Shown: positions 1-9,258 of the stretch, in pieces
Position numbering within the stretch: position 1 is the first letter of the stretch
How the letters are laid out: every line of letters starts with the position of its first letter
NCBI RefSeq assembly: GCF_004519545.1
Contig: NZ_SDKM01000010.1
Location: forward strand, 1-64,000
Source: Nocardioides guangzhouensis
Lineage (GTDB): Bacteria; Actinomycetota; Actinomycetes; Propionibacteriales; Nocardioidaceae
Direction of reading: 5' to 3'
DNA length: 64,000 nucleotides
Position numbers and translations under genes: made by a program
Notes under the pieces: model-generated
Told to the model about the DNA's origin: nothing
Seen by the model: only the letters and a program-made list of their open reading frames with translations
Databases searched by the model: none

Positions 1-4
1 TGGT

Positions 5-29
5 GACCCGGCACAAGATGTGCCGGGTC
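5..29. terminator. Perfect 10-bp hairpin
   Basis: GACCCGGCAC (5-14) pairs perfectly with GTGCCGGGTC (20-29) around a 5-nt loop. No T-tract follows on either strand, but actinobacterial terminators often lack one. It lies downstream of the nitroreductase gene, so it may end that transcript or one entering from the left. The rest of 1-135 shows nothing else recognisable. Confidence 0.5.
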
Positions 30-135
30 GGTGATGAGGAAGTCTGGGATCCGAGACAGGGGTGCGCCGGGGCGCGTTGACCGGCGGTCCCCGGGGCGAT
101 GGACTGGCGAGGTGCCGCCCGTCCCGTCGCCCTCC

Positions 136-738
136 TCACCAGCCGCCGCGGTGCACCACCTCGTCGACGCCGCGCCGGCCTCGTCCGGCCGAGCCGCGCA
201 GCCCGGGGTCGTCGGTCCGGTGGCCCACGGTGATCGCGCCGATCGGGGTGTACGCAGCGGGCACCCCGAACTCCGCCCGGAAGGCAGCGGTCCGCGCCGG
301 CGGGATGCCGAAGAAGCATGCCCCCAAGCCCTCGTCGACCGCGGTCTGGAGGATCAGCAGCGCGGCCATGCCGGTGTCGATGTGCCAGTACGGAACCGGC
401 CAGCGGGCCTCGTCCCGGTCGGTCCAGCCCTTGTCGGGTTCGGCGTACCGGTCGAGGTAGGCGTCGCGGTGAGACAGCGGCACGATCACCACCGGCGCGG
501 TCCGCATGCCGCGCAGCCAGGATCCGTCCGGGTCGGCGTCTTCCGGCATGGACGACGTCCAGAACCGGCCGACGTCCTCCGGGGTGTCCAGCCGCAGGAA
601 CGCCCAGCCCTGGCTGAAACCGGCCGACGGTGCCCGGACCGCGTGCTCGAGCATCCGATCCACCACCTCCTCCGCGACCGGGGCGTCGGCGTAGGTGCGG
701 ACCATGCGGCGGCGGCGTACGACCTCGGCGAACTCCAT
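136..738 (-). CDS. Nitroreductase family protein
   Basis: This 200-residue protein has the usual size of the FMN-dependent nitroreductase fold. The N-terminal segment with RRRRMVRTY and the following APSAGFSQGWAF segment match the flavin-phosphate and substrate region of the family. Members reduce nitro groups, quinones or flavins with NAD(P)H in the cytoplasm; the substrate here cannot be told. I chose the ATG at 738; an in-frame ATG at 750 would add four residues. The gene is divergent from the hut-type operon, with start codons only about 10 bp apart, so the promoters must lie inside one another's coding regions or the true starts lie further in. Confidence 0.8.
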   Translation of the reverse strand: MEFAEVVRRRRMVRTYADAPVAEEVVDRMLEHAVRAPSAGFSQGWAFLRLDTPEDVGRFWTSSMPEDADPDGSWLRGMRTAPVVIVPLSHRDAYLDRYAEPDKGWTDRDEARWPVPYWHIDTGMAALLILQTAVDEGLGACFFGIPPARTAAFRAEFGVPAAYTPIGAITVGHRTDDPGLRGSAGRGRRGVDEVVHRGGW

Positions 739-748
739 GGAGCACAGC

Positions 749-1948
749 ATGACCTTTGAGCGGATGTGGCAGGACCTCCACCCGGTGGGGAGGTCGGCGA
801 CCAGCGGTGGCTACTTCCGGCAGCCCTTCGGGAGCGCCGAGCGCGAGTGCCACGCGTGGTTCCTCGAGGAGTGCGCGCGCCGCGACCTCACGGTCCGCCA
901 CGACGGCAACGGCAACACGGTCGCCTGGTGGGGCGACCCGGACGGCGACGGCGTGCTCACCGGGTCGCACCTCGACTCGGTCCTCGACGGCGGCGCGTAC
1001 GACGGCCCGCTCGGCGTGGTCTCCGCCCTCGCCGCCGTGGACCTGCTGCGCGAGCGGGGCTTCCTGCCGCGCCGCGCGATCGGGGTCGGCGCGTTCGCCG
1101 AGGAGGAGGGCTCGCGGTTCGGGCTGGCCTGCCTGGGCTCGCGCCTGGCCACCGGCGCCACCACCCCGGCGGCGGCCCGAGAGCTGCGGGACCGGGACGG
1201 CGTACCTCTCCTCGACGCGATGGCCGCAGCCGGCCTCGAGCCCGAGCTCGGCCGGTCGACGCTCCTCGACGACGTCGCCGTCTTCGTCGAGCTGCACGTC
1301 GAGCAGGGCCGCGACCTCGTCGACCGTGGGCACGCGATCGGGGTGGCCAGCGAGATCTGGCCGCACGGCCGCTACCGGTTCGACTTCGCCGGCGAGGCCA
1401 ACCACGCCGGCACCACGCGCATGGAGGACCGGCACGACCCGATGCTGACCTACGCGATGACCGCGCTGGCGGCCGCCAAGCAGGCGCGGCTGGCCGGGCA
1501 GCGGGCCACGTTCGGCCGGATCGACGTCGCCCCCAACGGCACCAACGCGGTGCCGTCCCGGGTCACCGGCTGGCTCGACGCCCGCTGCGCCACCGACGCC
1601 GACCTGGCCGCACTGCTCGGCGAGATCGAGCGTCAGGCGCAGGGCCGGGCCGAGCGGGACGGCACCCACCTCGTCGTCACCGCCGAGTCGGTCTCGGGCG
1701 CGGTGGTCTTCGACCCCGACCTGGCCGCCCGGATCGCCCGCGACCACGAGACGGGGGACTGGCCGGTCATCCCGACCATGGCCGGCCACGACGCCGGCAT
1801 CCTCTCCGCGGCCGGCGTCCCGACCGCGATGATCTTCGTCCGCAACCCCACTGGCGTCTCCCACTCGCCCGACGAGTTCGCGCCGATGGCCGACTGCCTG
1901 GCCGGCGTCGACGCGCTCGCCGACACCCTCGAGAGGCTGGCCGGATGA
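749..1948 (+). CDS. M20-family amidohydrolase (allantoate amidohydrolase-like)
   Basis: A 399-residue metallohydrolase of the allantoate amidohydrolase / N-carbamoyl-amino-acid hydrolase group. Visible metal-site segments are [16 protein letters not shown], the EEEGSRFG acidic pair, ELHVEQG and [20 protein letters not shown] belongs to the dimerisation lid. It overlaps hutF by an ATGA junction and begins an operon with hutF and hutI. The family name suggests ureide breakdown, but this context suggests it removes the formyl group of N-formylglutamate made by HutF; that is inference. Upstream in-frame starts at 737 and 695 overlap the divergent gene, so ATG 749 was preferred. Confidence 0.8.
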   Translation: MTFERMWQDLHPVGRSATSGGYFRQPFGSAERECHAWFLEECARRDLTVRHDGNGNTVAWWGDPDGDGVLTGSHLDSVLDGGAYDGPLGVVSALAAVDLLRERGFLPRRAIGVGAFAEEEGSRFGLACLGSRLATGATTPAAARELRDRDGVPLLDAMAAAGLEPELGRSTLLDDVAVFVELHVEQGRDLVDRGHAIGVASEIWPHGRYRFDFAGEANHAGTTRMEDRHDPMLTYAMTALAAAKQARLAGQRATFGRIDVAPNGTNAVPSRVTGWLDARCATDADLAALLGEIERQAQGRAERDGTHLVVTAESVSGAVVFDPDLAARIARDHETGDWPVIPTMAGHDAGILSAAGVPTAMIFVRNPTGVSHSPDEFAPMADCLAGVDALADTLERLAG

Positions 1949-3318
1949 GCACCTACCTGCTCGAGCGGGCCCTGGTCGGCGGCACCGTCCACGACGACGT
2001 GCTGGTCACCGTCGAGGACGGCCGGTTCACCCGCGTCGAGTCCGCGGTGGGCCCGGCCGGGCCGTCGGACGGGGGCCCGTCCGACGACGCGGCCGCTTCC
2101 GGGAGCGGCGGCGGGAGGACGTTGGAGGCCGTCGAACGCGTGCCGGGGCTGACGATCCCGGGCATCGCGAACTGCCACAGCCACGCCTTCCACCGCGCCC
2201 TGCGCGGCCGCACCCAGGCCGAGCGCGGCACGTTCTGGACCTGGCGGGAGCAGATGTACGCCGTCGCCGAGCGGCTCGACCCGGACTCCTACTTCGACCT
2301 CGCCCGCGCGACGTACCGCGAGATGCTGGCGGCCGGGATCACCGCCGTGGGCGAGTTCCACTACCTTCACCACCAGCCCGACGGCACGCCGTACGCCGAT
2401 CCGAACGCGATGGGGACCGCGCTGGTCGCGGCGGCCCGGGAGGCGGGGATCCGGATCGCCCTGCTCGACACCTGCTACCTCGCCGCCGGGGTCGGGCGCG
2501 CGCCCGAGGGCGTGCAGCGGCGCTACTCCGACGGCGACGTCGACGCCTGGGCGAAGCGGGTCTCGGCACTGGAGGAGGTCGACGGCGTGGTGGTCGGCGC
2601 GGCGATCCACTCGGTGCGGGCGGTCCCGCGGGACGCGCTGCCGACCGTCGCGACGGCGCGCCCGGAAGCCCCGCTGCACGTGCACCTCTCCGAGCAGGTC
2701 GCGGAGAACGCCGAGTGCGTCGACGCCTACGGCCTCACCCCGACCCAGCTGCTCGCCGACGCCGGCGCCCTGGGCGCGCGGACCAGCGCGGTCCACGCCA
2801 CCCACCTCAGCGACACCGACATCCGGCTGCTCGGCGGCAGCGCGACGTACTCCTGCTTCTGCCCGACCACCGAGCGCGACCTCGGCGACGGCATCGGCCC
2901 CAGCCGCCGGCTGCACGAGGCCGGCTCGCCGCTCACGATCGGCAGCGACAGCCACGCGGTCGTCGACCCGTTCGAGGAGATGCGTGCGGTCGAGCTCGAC
3001 GAGCGGCTGGCCACGCAGTCCCGCGGGCACTGGTCCGCCGAGGAGCTGCTGTTCGCCGCCACGGGCGCAGGCCAGGCGTCGCTCGGGTTCCCCGACGCCG
3101 GCCGGATCGAGGTCGGCGCCCGAGCGGACCTGGTGGTCCTCGACACCGCCACCGCGCGCACGGCGGGGACCGGCGCCGGCACCGGGACCGCGGTGTTCGC
3201 CGCGGTCGCCGAGGACGTACGTGGCGTCATGGTCGACGGCCGCTGGCACGACGCCCGCGCGGTCCGCGACGAGGTGGGTGGCGAGCTGGCCACCGCGATC
3301 GACAGGATGCACCAATGA
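1945..3318 (+). CDS. hutF: Formimidoylglutamate deiminase
   Basis: A 457-residue amidohydrolase-superfamily enzyme that converts N-formimidoyl-glutamate to N-formylglutamate and ammonia in histidine breakdown. The HxH metal motif is seen in [15 protein letters not shown] near residue 78, with later ligand segments HVHLSEQ and AVHATHLSD and the catalytic Asp region [12 protein letters not shown] low-complexity acidic and glycine-rich insert lies at about residues 34-60. Translation is coupled to both neighbours by ATGA overlaps. Length and motifs fit HutF rather than guanine deaminase, although those families are related. Confidence 0.9.
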   Translation: MSTYLLERALVGGTVHDDVLVTVEDGRFTRVESAVGPAGPSDGGPSDDAAASGSGGGRTLEAVERVPGLTIPGIANCHSHAFHRALRGRTQAERGTFWTWREQMYAVAERLDPDSYFDLARATYREMLAAGITAVGEFHYLHHQPDGTPYADPNAMGTALVAAAREAGIRIALLDTCYLAAGVGRAPEGVQRRYSDGDVDAWAKRVSALEEVDGVVVGAAIHSVRAVPRDALPTVATARPEAPLHVHLSEQVAENAECVDAYGLTPTQLLADAGALGARTSAVHATHLSDTDIRLLGGSATYSCFCPTTERDLGDGIGPSRRLHEAGSPLTIGSDSHAVVDPFEEMRAVELDERLATQSRGHWSAEELLFAATGAGQASLGFPDAGRIEVGARADLVVLDTATARTAGTGAGTGTAVFAAVAEDVRGVMVDGRWHDARAVRDEVGGELATAIDRMHQ

Positions 3319-4460
3319 GCACCACCGTCCTCACCAACATCGGCGAGCTGGTCACCTGGGACCCCGGGCAACCGGTCCTCACCGGCGCTGCCCTCGTCGT
3401 CGACGGCGGCACCGTCGCCTGGACCGGGCCCGCGGCCGACGCGCCCGCGGCCGACGCGGCGTACGACGTCGGCGGGCGGGCCGTGATCCCCGGCTTCGTC
3501 GACAGCCACAGCCACCTGGTCTTCGGCGGAGACCGGGCCGAGGAGTTCGCGGCCCGGATGGCCGGCCAGTCCTACAGCGCCGGCGGCATCCGCACGACGG
3601 TCCGCGCCACCCGCGCCGCCTCCGACGAGCAGCTCACCGCCCACGTCGCCCGGCTGGTCGACGAGATGCGCCGGCAGGGCACCACCACGGTCGAGATCAA
3701 GAGCGGCTACGGCCTGTCGGTGGCCGACGAGGCGCGCTCGCTCGCCGTGGCCCGACAGTTCACCGAGGAGACCACCTTCCTCGGCGCGCACGTCGTGCCC
3801 GAGGGCAGCGAGCCCGAGGAGTACGTCGCGCTGGTCACCGGCCCGATGCTGGCCGCGGCCGCGCCACACGCCCGGTGGATCGACGTGTTCTGCGAGCGCG
3901 GCGCCTTCGACGGCGACCAGGCCCGCACCATCCTCGCCGCCGGCGCCGCCGCCGGCCTGCGCGGACGGCTGCACGCCAACCAGCTGGGCCCGGGACCCGG
4001 CGTACGCCTGGCCTGCGAGCTCGGGCTGACCGCCGTCGACCACTGCACCTACCTCGACGACGCCGACGTCGACGCGCTCGCCTCGTCCGGGACCGTCGCC
4101 ACCCTGCTCCCCGGGGTCGAGTTCTCGACCCGCCAGCCCTGGCCCGATGCACGCCGGCTGCTCGACGCCGGCGTCCGGGTGGCGCTGGCCTCCGACTGCA
4201 ACCCCGGGTCGTGCTACACCAGCTCTCTCCCGTTCTGCATCGCAATGGCGGTCCGGGACATGGGGATGACGCCGACCGAGGCGCTGCGTGCGGCCACCGA
4301 GACCGGGGCGGCCGCGCTGGACCGGGACGACGTCGGTCGCCTGACGCCCGGGGCGCGAGCCGATCTCGCGGTGCTGGACGCGCCCAGTCACCTGCACCTC
4401 GCCTACCGGCCGGGGGTGCCGCTGGTCACCGAGACCTGGCTGGCCGGGCGCCGTACCTGA
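3315..4460 (+). CDS. hutI: Imidazolonepropionase
   Basis: A 381-residue amidohydrolase that opens the imidazolone ring to give N-formimidoyl-glutamate, the step before HutF. The metal motif is [13 protein letters not shown], followed by the family segment [14 protein letters not shown], then [27 protein letters not shown] and [14 protein letters not shown]. The N-terminal strand [12 protein letters not shown] is typical. It overlaps hutF by ATGA and is the last gene of the operon. Histidase and urocanase are not in the window, so they are encoded elsewhere. Confidence 0.95.
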   Translation: MSTTVLTNIGELVTWDPGQPVLTGAALVVDGGTVAWTGPAADAPAADAAYDVGGRAVIPGFVDSHSHLVFGGDRAEEFAARMAGQSYSAGGIRTTVRATRAASDEQLTAHVARLVDEMRRQGTTTVEIKSGYGLSVADEARSLAVARQFTEETTFLGAHVVPEGSEPEEYVALVTGPMLAAAAPHARWIDVFCERGAFDGDQARTILAAGAAAGLRGRLHANQLGPGPGVRLACELGLTAVDHCTYLDDADVDALASSGTVATLLPGVEFSTRQPWPDARRLLDAGVRVALASDCNPGSCYTSSLPFCIAMAVRDMGMTPTEALRAATETGAAALDRDDVGRLTPGARADLAVLDAPSHLHLAYRPGVPLVTETWLAGRRT

Positions 4461-4465
4461 CCCGT

Positions 4466-4512
4466 CTGAGGTGGTCTGAGCCGTTCTCCCGCGTCTGAGG
4501 GGGCCACCTCAG
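4466..4512. terminator. Inverted repeat after hutI
   Basis: CTGAGGTGG (4466-4474) is complementary to CCACCTCAG (4504-4512). The loop of about 29 nt holds two further copies of the TCTGAG word. It sits just after the hutI stop and before the next promoter region, so a terminator role is plausible but weakly supported. Confidence 0.35.
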
Positions 4513-4593
4513 GCAGAGATAAGGCGCTCGCCCGATGTCCGTGCCTACCTCAGGGGCGCACTCTCGGTACAACGACGAGAGATGAGGAAGACC

Positions 4594-4740
4594 ATGGACA
4601 TCACCTACGAGATCGCCCGGGCCGAGTTCGACTACCGGGCCTCCCGTGCCCGCGACGAGCGCCGCCCGAAGCTGGCGGCCAGGCCCCACCTCCGGATCCC
4701 GCGCGTACGCCGCCCGCTGCACCAGGAGCAGGTCGCCTGA
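4594..4740 (+). CDS. Small basic protein, 48 residues, unknown
   Basis: An ATG at 4594 follows GAGGAAG at a good ribosome-binding distance, and a possible -10 TACAAC lies about 25 nt upstream. The product starts MDITYEIARAEFDYRASR and continues rich in Arg and Pro, without a membrane segment. It ends two bases before a possible GTG start (4742) of the large regulator downstream, so it may be a leader peptide or small partner of that gene. I do not recognise a family. The well-placed ribosome-binding site is the main support. Confidence 0.5.
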   Translation: MDITYEIARAEFDYRASRARDERRPKLAARPHLRIPRVRRPLHQEQVA

Positions 4741-4843
4741 CGTGACCGCGCAGGTCTCCGGACCCGGTACGACGCACCGTGTGACGCACGACGTACGCAC
4801 CGGACCGGAATCGGCGAGCGGACTGTCGGTGCAACCCGGCAAG

Positions 4844-7786
4844 ATGGGTGACGTGGCCCCCGCAGGAACTCGACTGACGCTGGTCGGACGGGACGCCGAG
4901 CTGTCCGAGCTGAGCTCGCTGCTCGGTGTCCGTCCGCCGCGGCTCGAGGCACGCCTCGTGCCGAACGCCGTGCTCCTGGCCGGCGACGCCGGCGTCGGCA
5001 AGACCCGCCTGCTCACCGAGCTCCGCGACCTGGCCGTGGCAGACGGCTGGCAGGTCGTCGCGGGGCACTGCCTCGACTTCGGCGACAGCGCCCTTCCCTA
5101 CCTCCCGTTCTCCGAGGTCATCGGCCGGCTGGCCACGGACCTCCCCGACGTCGTCGAGACCGTCTCCGGCGTCCACCCCGCGCTCGGCCGGCTCCAGCCC
5201 GGCCGCCGCATGCTCTCCGGCGACACCCAGGACGCCGGCTCGGTCGACCGGGGCGACCTGTTCGAGGCGATGCACGCGCTGCTCGGCGCGGCCGCCGCCA
5301 AGGCCCCGCTGCTGCTGGTCATCGAGGACGCGCACTGGGCCGACCAGTCCACGCGCGACATGGTCAGCTTCCTCTTCTCCCGTCCCTTCGCCGATCCGGT
5401 CGGCATCGTCGTCAGCTACCGCGCGGAGGACCTCCACCGCCGTCACCCCCTGCGCAGCCAGGTCGCCGAGTGGTCGCGCGTGCGTGGTGTCGAGCGGCTC
5501 CAGCTCAACCCGCTCGGCGACAGCGACGTCCGTGCGCTGGTCCGCGAGCTGCACCCCGACCCGATCACCGAGGCCGACCTGGCCGACATCGTCGACCGGG
5601 CCGAGGGCAACGCGTTCTTCGTCGAGGAGCTGGTGGGTGCCTCGTGGGGTGGCCGGGTCCCCGAGGACCTCGCCGAGGTGCTGCTGGTCCGGCTCGACCG
5701 GCTCGACGACACCGCCCGCCGCGTGGTCCGCGCGATGTCGGTGGCCGGCCGGCGGGTGTCCCACGGCTTGCTAGCCGAGGCCAGCGGGGTGGCCGCCGAC
5801 CAGCTCGACCAGGCGATGCGCGCTGCGGTCGAGTCGCACGTCGTGGTGACCTCCCACGACGACCGCTACTCCTTCCGGCACGCGCTGCTCGCCGAGGCGA
5901 TCTACGACGACCTCCTGCCGGGCGAGCGGGTGCGCCTGCACGCGGCGTACGCCGAGGCGCTGCGCGACGGCCGTGGCCGGGGCACGGCCGCGGAGCTGGC
6001 CCGCCACGCGCTTGCCGCCCGCGACCTCCGCACCGCCCTCGAGGCCAGCGTCCGCGCCGGCGACGAGGCGATGGCCGTCGGCGGTCCCGACGAGGCCGCG
6101 CAGCACTTCCAGCAGGCGCTCGAGCTCGTGGTCGACCCGTCGCTCGCCGACGAGGTCGACGTCTCCTCGCTGGTGCTCAAGACCGCCGACGCGCTGGTGG
6201 CCACCGGCATGCCGCACCGGGCCACCCAGCTGGTCGAGAAGCACATCGCCGTCGTCGACGAGGACGAGGACCCGGTCACCCGGTCCCGGCTGCACGCCTA
6301 CGTCGCGCACACCGCCTCGCTCTACGACAACGACTTCGACTGGCGCACCCACCTCACCCGTGCGCAGGAGCTGACCCCCGAGGAGCCGACCGCCGACCGG
6401 GCCCGGCTGCTCGCGATCCACGCCCGGGTGCTGTGGATGCAGGGCCAGCCCGAGGCCAAGGAGATCGCGATGGAGGCGCTCGCCCTGGCCGAGACGCACG
6501 CGCTGCCGCGGGTGGCCAGCGACGCCACCACGACCCTGGTCGGCCTCGACCGCAAGGTGCCGATGGAGCAGCTGGCCGCCGCGCTCGGCGACGCCGCCCA
6601 GCGGGCCCGCGCGACCGGTGCGGTCAACTCCGAGCTGCGGGCGCTCTACCTCCTCGGCCGCGGCTACCAGGACCGCGGCCACCTCGCCGAGGCCGCCGAG
6701 ACCTTCGTGCGGGCCTACGAGCGGGCCGTCGAGACCGGCATCCCCTGGGCGCCGTGGGCCTTCGACGCCCGGTTCCAGCAGGCCCAGATCGCGCACATGG
6801 ACGGCCGCTGGGACGACGTGCTCGCGCTCACCAACGTCGACGGCCAGTCGCCGCCGCCGCTGGCCGAGGCGCTGCTCGCCGCGCTGCGCAGCGCGGTGCT
6901 GGTCGGGCGCGGCGAGGACCAGGCGACGCTGTTCAAGCGGCTGCGCCGGTTCTGGCCCAAGGACGGCCTGACCGCGATCTTCGCCGCCCCGGTCGAGATC
7001 GCCGCGCACGGCCGCGCCGGCAACCCGACCGTCGCCCTCGGCGTGCTCGACGACATGGTCCGCACCCTGACCACCAACAACTGGCCCGAGCTCTTCCAGG
7101 CCCGGCTGCGGGTGTCCGCGGTCGGCATCGGCGCGCTCGTGGACTCCGTGGCCGGCATGAGCACCGAGGAGCGCGAGCGGTTCCACGCCGACGCCGACCG
7201 GCTGCACGCGGACGGTCAGCGCGTGGTCGACAAGCAGGTCGAGAAGGGCGTCTTCTGGGGACCCGAGGGCAAGGGCTGGGGCCGCCGGCTCGAGGCCGAG
7301 CACCTGCACTGGCGCTGGGTGACCGGCCAGGACTCCCCGAGCTGCGAGGAGCTGGTGACCGCGTGGCGCGAGACCATCGCACTGTTCGAGGAGCTCGGGC
7401 ACGTGCCGGAGATCGCGCGCTGCCGGCTCCGGCTGGCCTCGGTGCTCCGGTCCTCCGGCGACACCGCCGCGGCCCGTGAGCTCACCGACCTCGCCCGTGA
7501 TGCGGCGCACCGGCTCGGCTCCCAGCCGCTCCTCGACGACCTCAAGGCGCTCGGCTCGTCGCCGACGCGAGCCGAGTCCGGCGGCACCGACACCCTCACC
7601 CCGCGCGAGACCGAGATCCTCACCCTGGTCGCTGCCGGTCGCTCCAACGGCGAGATCGGCAAGCAGCTGTTCATCAGCGCCAAGACGGTCTCGGTGCACG
7701 TCTCCAACATCCTTGCCAAGCTGGGCGCCTCCGGGCGCACCGAGGCGGCCGCCATCGCCCGTCGCCGCGGCCTGCTCCCCGACTGA
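4844..7786 (+). CDS. Large ATP-binding LuxR-family regulator (LAL type)
   Basis: A roughly 980-residue regulator. The N-terminal AAA/NACHT-like ATPase has Walker A GDAGVGKTR near residue 47 and Walker B LLLVIEDAHWAD. A long alpha-helical TPR-like middle region follows, and the last 65 residues are a LuxR helix-turn-helix starting LTPRETEILTLVAAGRSNGE. Such proteins are ATP-dependent transcription activators that bind an inducer through the TPR region, as MalT does. The start is uncertain: ATG 4844, GTG 4853 (with CAAGAT just upstream, fitting a leaderless start) or GTG 4742. No operator could be identified. Confidence 0.88.
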   Translation: MGDVAPAGTRLTLVGRDAELSELSSLLGVRPPRLEARLVPNAVLLAGDAGVGKTRLLTELRDLAVADGWQVVAGHCLDFGDSALPYLPFSEVIGRLATDLPDVVETVSGVHPALGRLQPGRRMLSGDTQDAGSVDRGDLFEAMHALLGAAAAKAPLLLVIEDAHWADQSTRDMVSFLFSRPFADPVGIVVSYRAEDLHRRHPLRSQVAEWSRVRGVERLQLNPLGDSDVRALVRELHPDPITEADLADIVDRAEGNAFFVEELVGASWGGRVPEDLAEVLLVRLDRLDDTARRVVRAMSVAGRRVSHGLLAEASGVAADQLDQAMRAAVESHVVVTSHDDRYSFRHALLAEAIYDDLLPGERVRLHAAYAEALRDGRGRGTAAELARHALAARDLRTALEASVRAGDEAMAVGGPDEAAQHFQQALELVVDPSLADEVDVSSLVLKTADALVATGMPHRATQLVEKHIAVVDEDEDPVTRSRLHAYVAHTASLYDNDFDWRTHLTRAQELTPEEPTADRARLLAIHARVLWMQGQPEAKEIAMEALALAETHALPRVASDATTTLVGLDRKVPMEQLAAALGDAAQRARATGAVNSELRALYLLGRGYQDRGHLAEAAETFVRAYERAVETGIPWAPWAFDARFQQAQIAHMDGRWDDVLALTNVDGQSPPPLAEALLAALRSAVLVGRGEDQATLFKRLRRFWPKDGLTAIFAAPVEIAAHGRAGNPTVALGVLDDMVRTLTTNNWPELFQARLRVSAVGIGALVDSVAGMSTEERERFHADADRLHADGQRVVDKQVEKGVFWGPEGKGWGRRLEAEHLHWRWVTGQDSPSCEELVTAWRETIALFEELGHVPEIARCRLRLASVLRSSGDTAAARELTDLARDAAHRLGSQPLLDDLKALGSSPTRAESGGTDTLTPRETEILTLVAAGRSNGEIGKQLFISAKTVSVHVSNILAKLGASGRTEAAAIARRRGLLPD

Positions 7787-7796
7787 CCCGCCCCGC

Positions 7797-7866
7797 CGAG
7801 GTGCCCCGAATTGCGCCTCGAGGTGCCCGGTCTTGCGCGCCGCGCGGCCAGGTCTTGCGGGCGATT
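7797..7866. repeat. Intergenic repeat, reverse copy of the CAAGAC/TGGCCGC family
   Basis: Read on the minus strand this stretch contains GCAAGACCTGGCCGCGCGG followed by GCGCGCAAGAC. The same words occur near 17131-17164, and a related tandem pair is at 9165-9208. It lies in the gap of about 300 bp after the LuxR-type gene, which otherwise contains only the next repeat. Confidence 0.45.
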
Positions 7867-7945
7867 CGTCCGAAATACAGGTCATGGAGGTCGATCCGGA
7901 TGCCTTCTGCACGGCTCGCCGTGCGCCGCGTGCAAGCGACTCCTC

Positions 7946-8031
7946 GGTGGTTTCGAGACGCTCGCTGGCGCTCGCTCCTCAACAGCGGGGGCTGCGCGGC
8001 CCGACGGCTGGCGGCCCTCCTCAACCACCGG
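7946..8031. repeat. Dispersed palindromic repeat (GTTTCGAGACGCTCGC family)
   Basis: The stretch begins GGTGGTTTCGAGACGCTCGC and ends CCTCCTCAACCACCGG, so its ends are near-inverted copies. Internally it carries CGCTCGCTGGCGCTCGC, which can fold. Related copies are at 9031-9066, 9093-9135 and, in triplicate, 26549-26661. No coding capacity is evident here. Confidence 0.65.
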
Positions 8032-8083
8032 CGGCCGGGCCCCTCGTCGATCCGGCTCAGGCTGCGTGCGCGACACTCTCCGG

Positions 8084-9001
8084 GTGACCGCCGAGCCCCT
8101 CTCCGACGACCGTGCCTTCCGGTGCTCCGTCGGGGCGCTCGACGAGCCGATGGCCGGCAGCGCTGCGGTCGCGGCGGCGTACCTCCTGGTCGAGCACCCC
8201 GGCCCCTGGGGCCGCAAGGCGCTGGCCGAGAGCCGGTTCGCCGAGCACGTCCGGCGCGGGCTTGGTGAGGCGTCCGACGCCGCCGGCGTCCGGGTGCAGC
8301 TGATCCGGCGCCCCGGACGAACCGATCCGTCGGAGTCGTTCCGGGTGTTCGCGTCGTACGCCGATCCGGCCGGGCCGTGGACCGCCACCGCGCTCCTCCA
8401 CGACCCCGAGCGGCTGCTCGACCTCGACCTCGCGGCGCTGGCGCTCGGCCAGGTGCCGACCGGCTTCACGCCGTACGACGGGCCTCTCCACCTGGTCTGC
8501 ACGAACGGACGGCGCGACCTCTGCTGCGCCGAGCAGGGCCGGCCGATCGTCACTGCGCTCGCCGAGGCCTACGCCCACGCGACCTGGGAGACCACTCATG
8601 TCGGCGGCCACCGGTTCGCCGGCGCGATGGTGCTGCTCCCGCACGGTCTGTCCTACGGCCGGCTCGAGCCGGGTTCGGCGCTCGACGTGGTCGCTCGTTC
8701 GAACGACGGCGACCTGGTGCCCTCGCTGCTGCGCGGCCGCTCGGCTTACCCGGGAGCTGTCCAGGCCGCCGAGCTCGCCGCCCTCGATCGTCTCGGCACC
8801 ACCCGGATCGACGCGCTCACCCTGGTCTCCGCGATCGATCAACCCGTCCCGGACGCCGATGCCCGTCGCGTCGTCGACGTCACCTTCGCCCACGCTGCCG
8901 GCGAGACAACCGTCCGGGTCGCGGAGGTCCCCACCCCGGCCGCCCGACAGTCCTGCGCCGACCTCACCACCAAGCCGGGGATCCGCTACCAGGTGCTCTG
9001 A
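8084..9001 (+). CDS. Sucrase/ferredoxin-like family protein
   Basis: A 305-residue protein with the thioredoxin-like ferredoxin segment CTNGRRDLCCAEQGRP (about residues 140-155) and the following HVGGHRFAGAMVLLPHGLSYGRL, both typical of the Suc_Fer-like family. Members are thought to bind an iron-sulphur cluster, but their biochemical role is poorly known. I chose the GTG at 8084, where family similarity begins; an open frame continues upstream to 7811 only through repeat DNA. It stands alone between repeat-rich gaps. Confidence 0.75.
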   Translation: MTAEPLSDDRAFRCSVGALDEPMAGSAAVAAAYLLVEHPGPWGRKALAESRFAEHVRRGLGEASDAAGVRVQLIRRPGRTDPSESFRVFASYADPAGPWTATALLHDPERLLDLDLAALALGQVPTGFTPYDGPLHLVCTNGRRDLCCAEQGRPIVTALAEAYAHATWETTHVGGHRFAGAMVLLPHGLSYGRLEPGSALDVVARSNDGDLVPSLLRGRSAYPGAVQAAELAALDRLGTTRIDALTLVSAIDQPVPDADARRVVDVTFAHAAGETTVRVAEVPTPAARQSCADLTTKPGIRYQVL

Positions 9002-9030
9002 CTCCGGTCGACCGGCCCGCTGGTGCGCCC

Positions 9031-9135
9031 TTGTTCGAGACGCTCGCTGGCGCTCCCCTCTCAACCCCAGAGCGAGCCGGGTTCGGGTGGCCGTGGTTTC
9101 GAGACGCTCGCTGACGTTCGCTCCTCGACCACCGG
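9031..9135. repeat. Two further copies of the GTTTCGAGACGCTCGC repeat
   Basis: One copy is at 9031-9066 (TTCGAGACGCTCGCTGGCGC then CTCTCAACC) and the other at 9093-9135 (GGTTTCGAGACGCTCGCTGA then CTCCTCGACCACCGG). Both lie in the 257-bp gap between the Suc_Fer gene and the P450. Confidence 0.6.
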
Positions 9136-9164
9136 GCAGGGGACTCCCCGTTCGACCTGCGGGC

Positions 9165-9208
9165 GCCGCAAGAGCTGGCCGCTCGGGCCGCGAGAGCTGG
9201 CCGCTCGG
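9165..9208. repeat. Tandem 22-bp repeat, two units
   Basis: GCCGCAAGAGCTGGCCGCTC (unit 1, 9165-9186) is followed directly by a copy with one change (9187-9208); each unit ends in GG. The core matches the repeats at 7797-7866 and 17131-17164. The P450 promoter region begins just downstream. Confidence 0.6.
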
Positions 9209-9258
9209 CGGAATCGGACACCCTGTTACACATCCGGTTACGTGACTACCATCGAGGC

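Noticed and set aside
5771..7912. A 713-codon minus-strand frame under the LuxR-type regulator
   Set aside because: No motif was seen, and the plus-strand protein has clear Walker and LuxR signatures.
7811..8083. N-terminal extension of the sucrase/ferredoxin-like protein
   Set aside because: The in-frame codons run through intergenic repeats and show no family similarity; GTG 8084 fits the domain start.
9031..9208. Small coding genes between the Suc_Fer protein and the P450
   Set aside because: The open frames there consist of repeat DNA and lack ribosome-binding sites.
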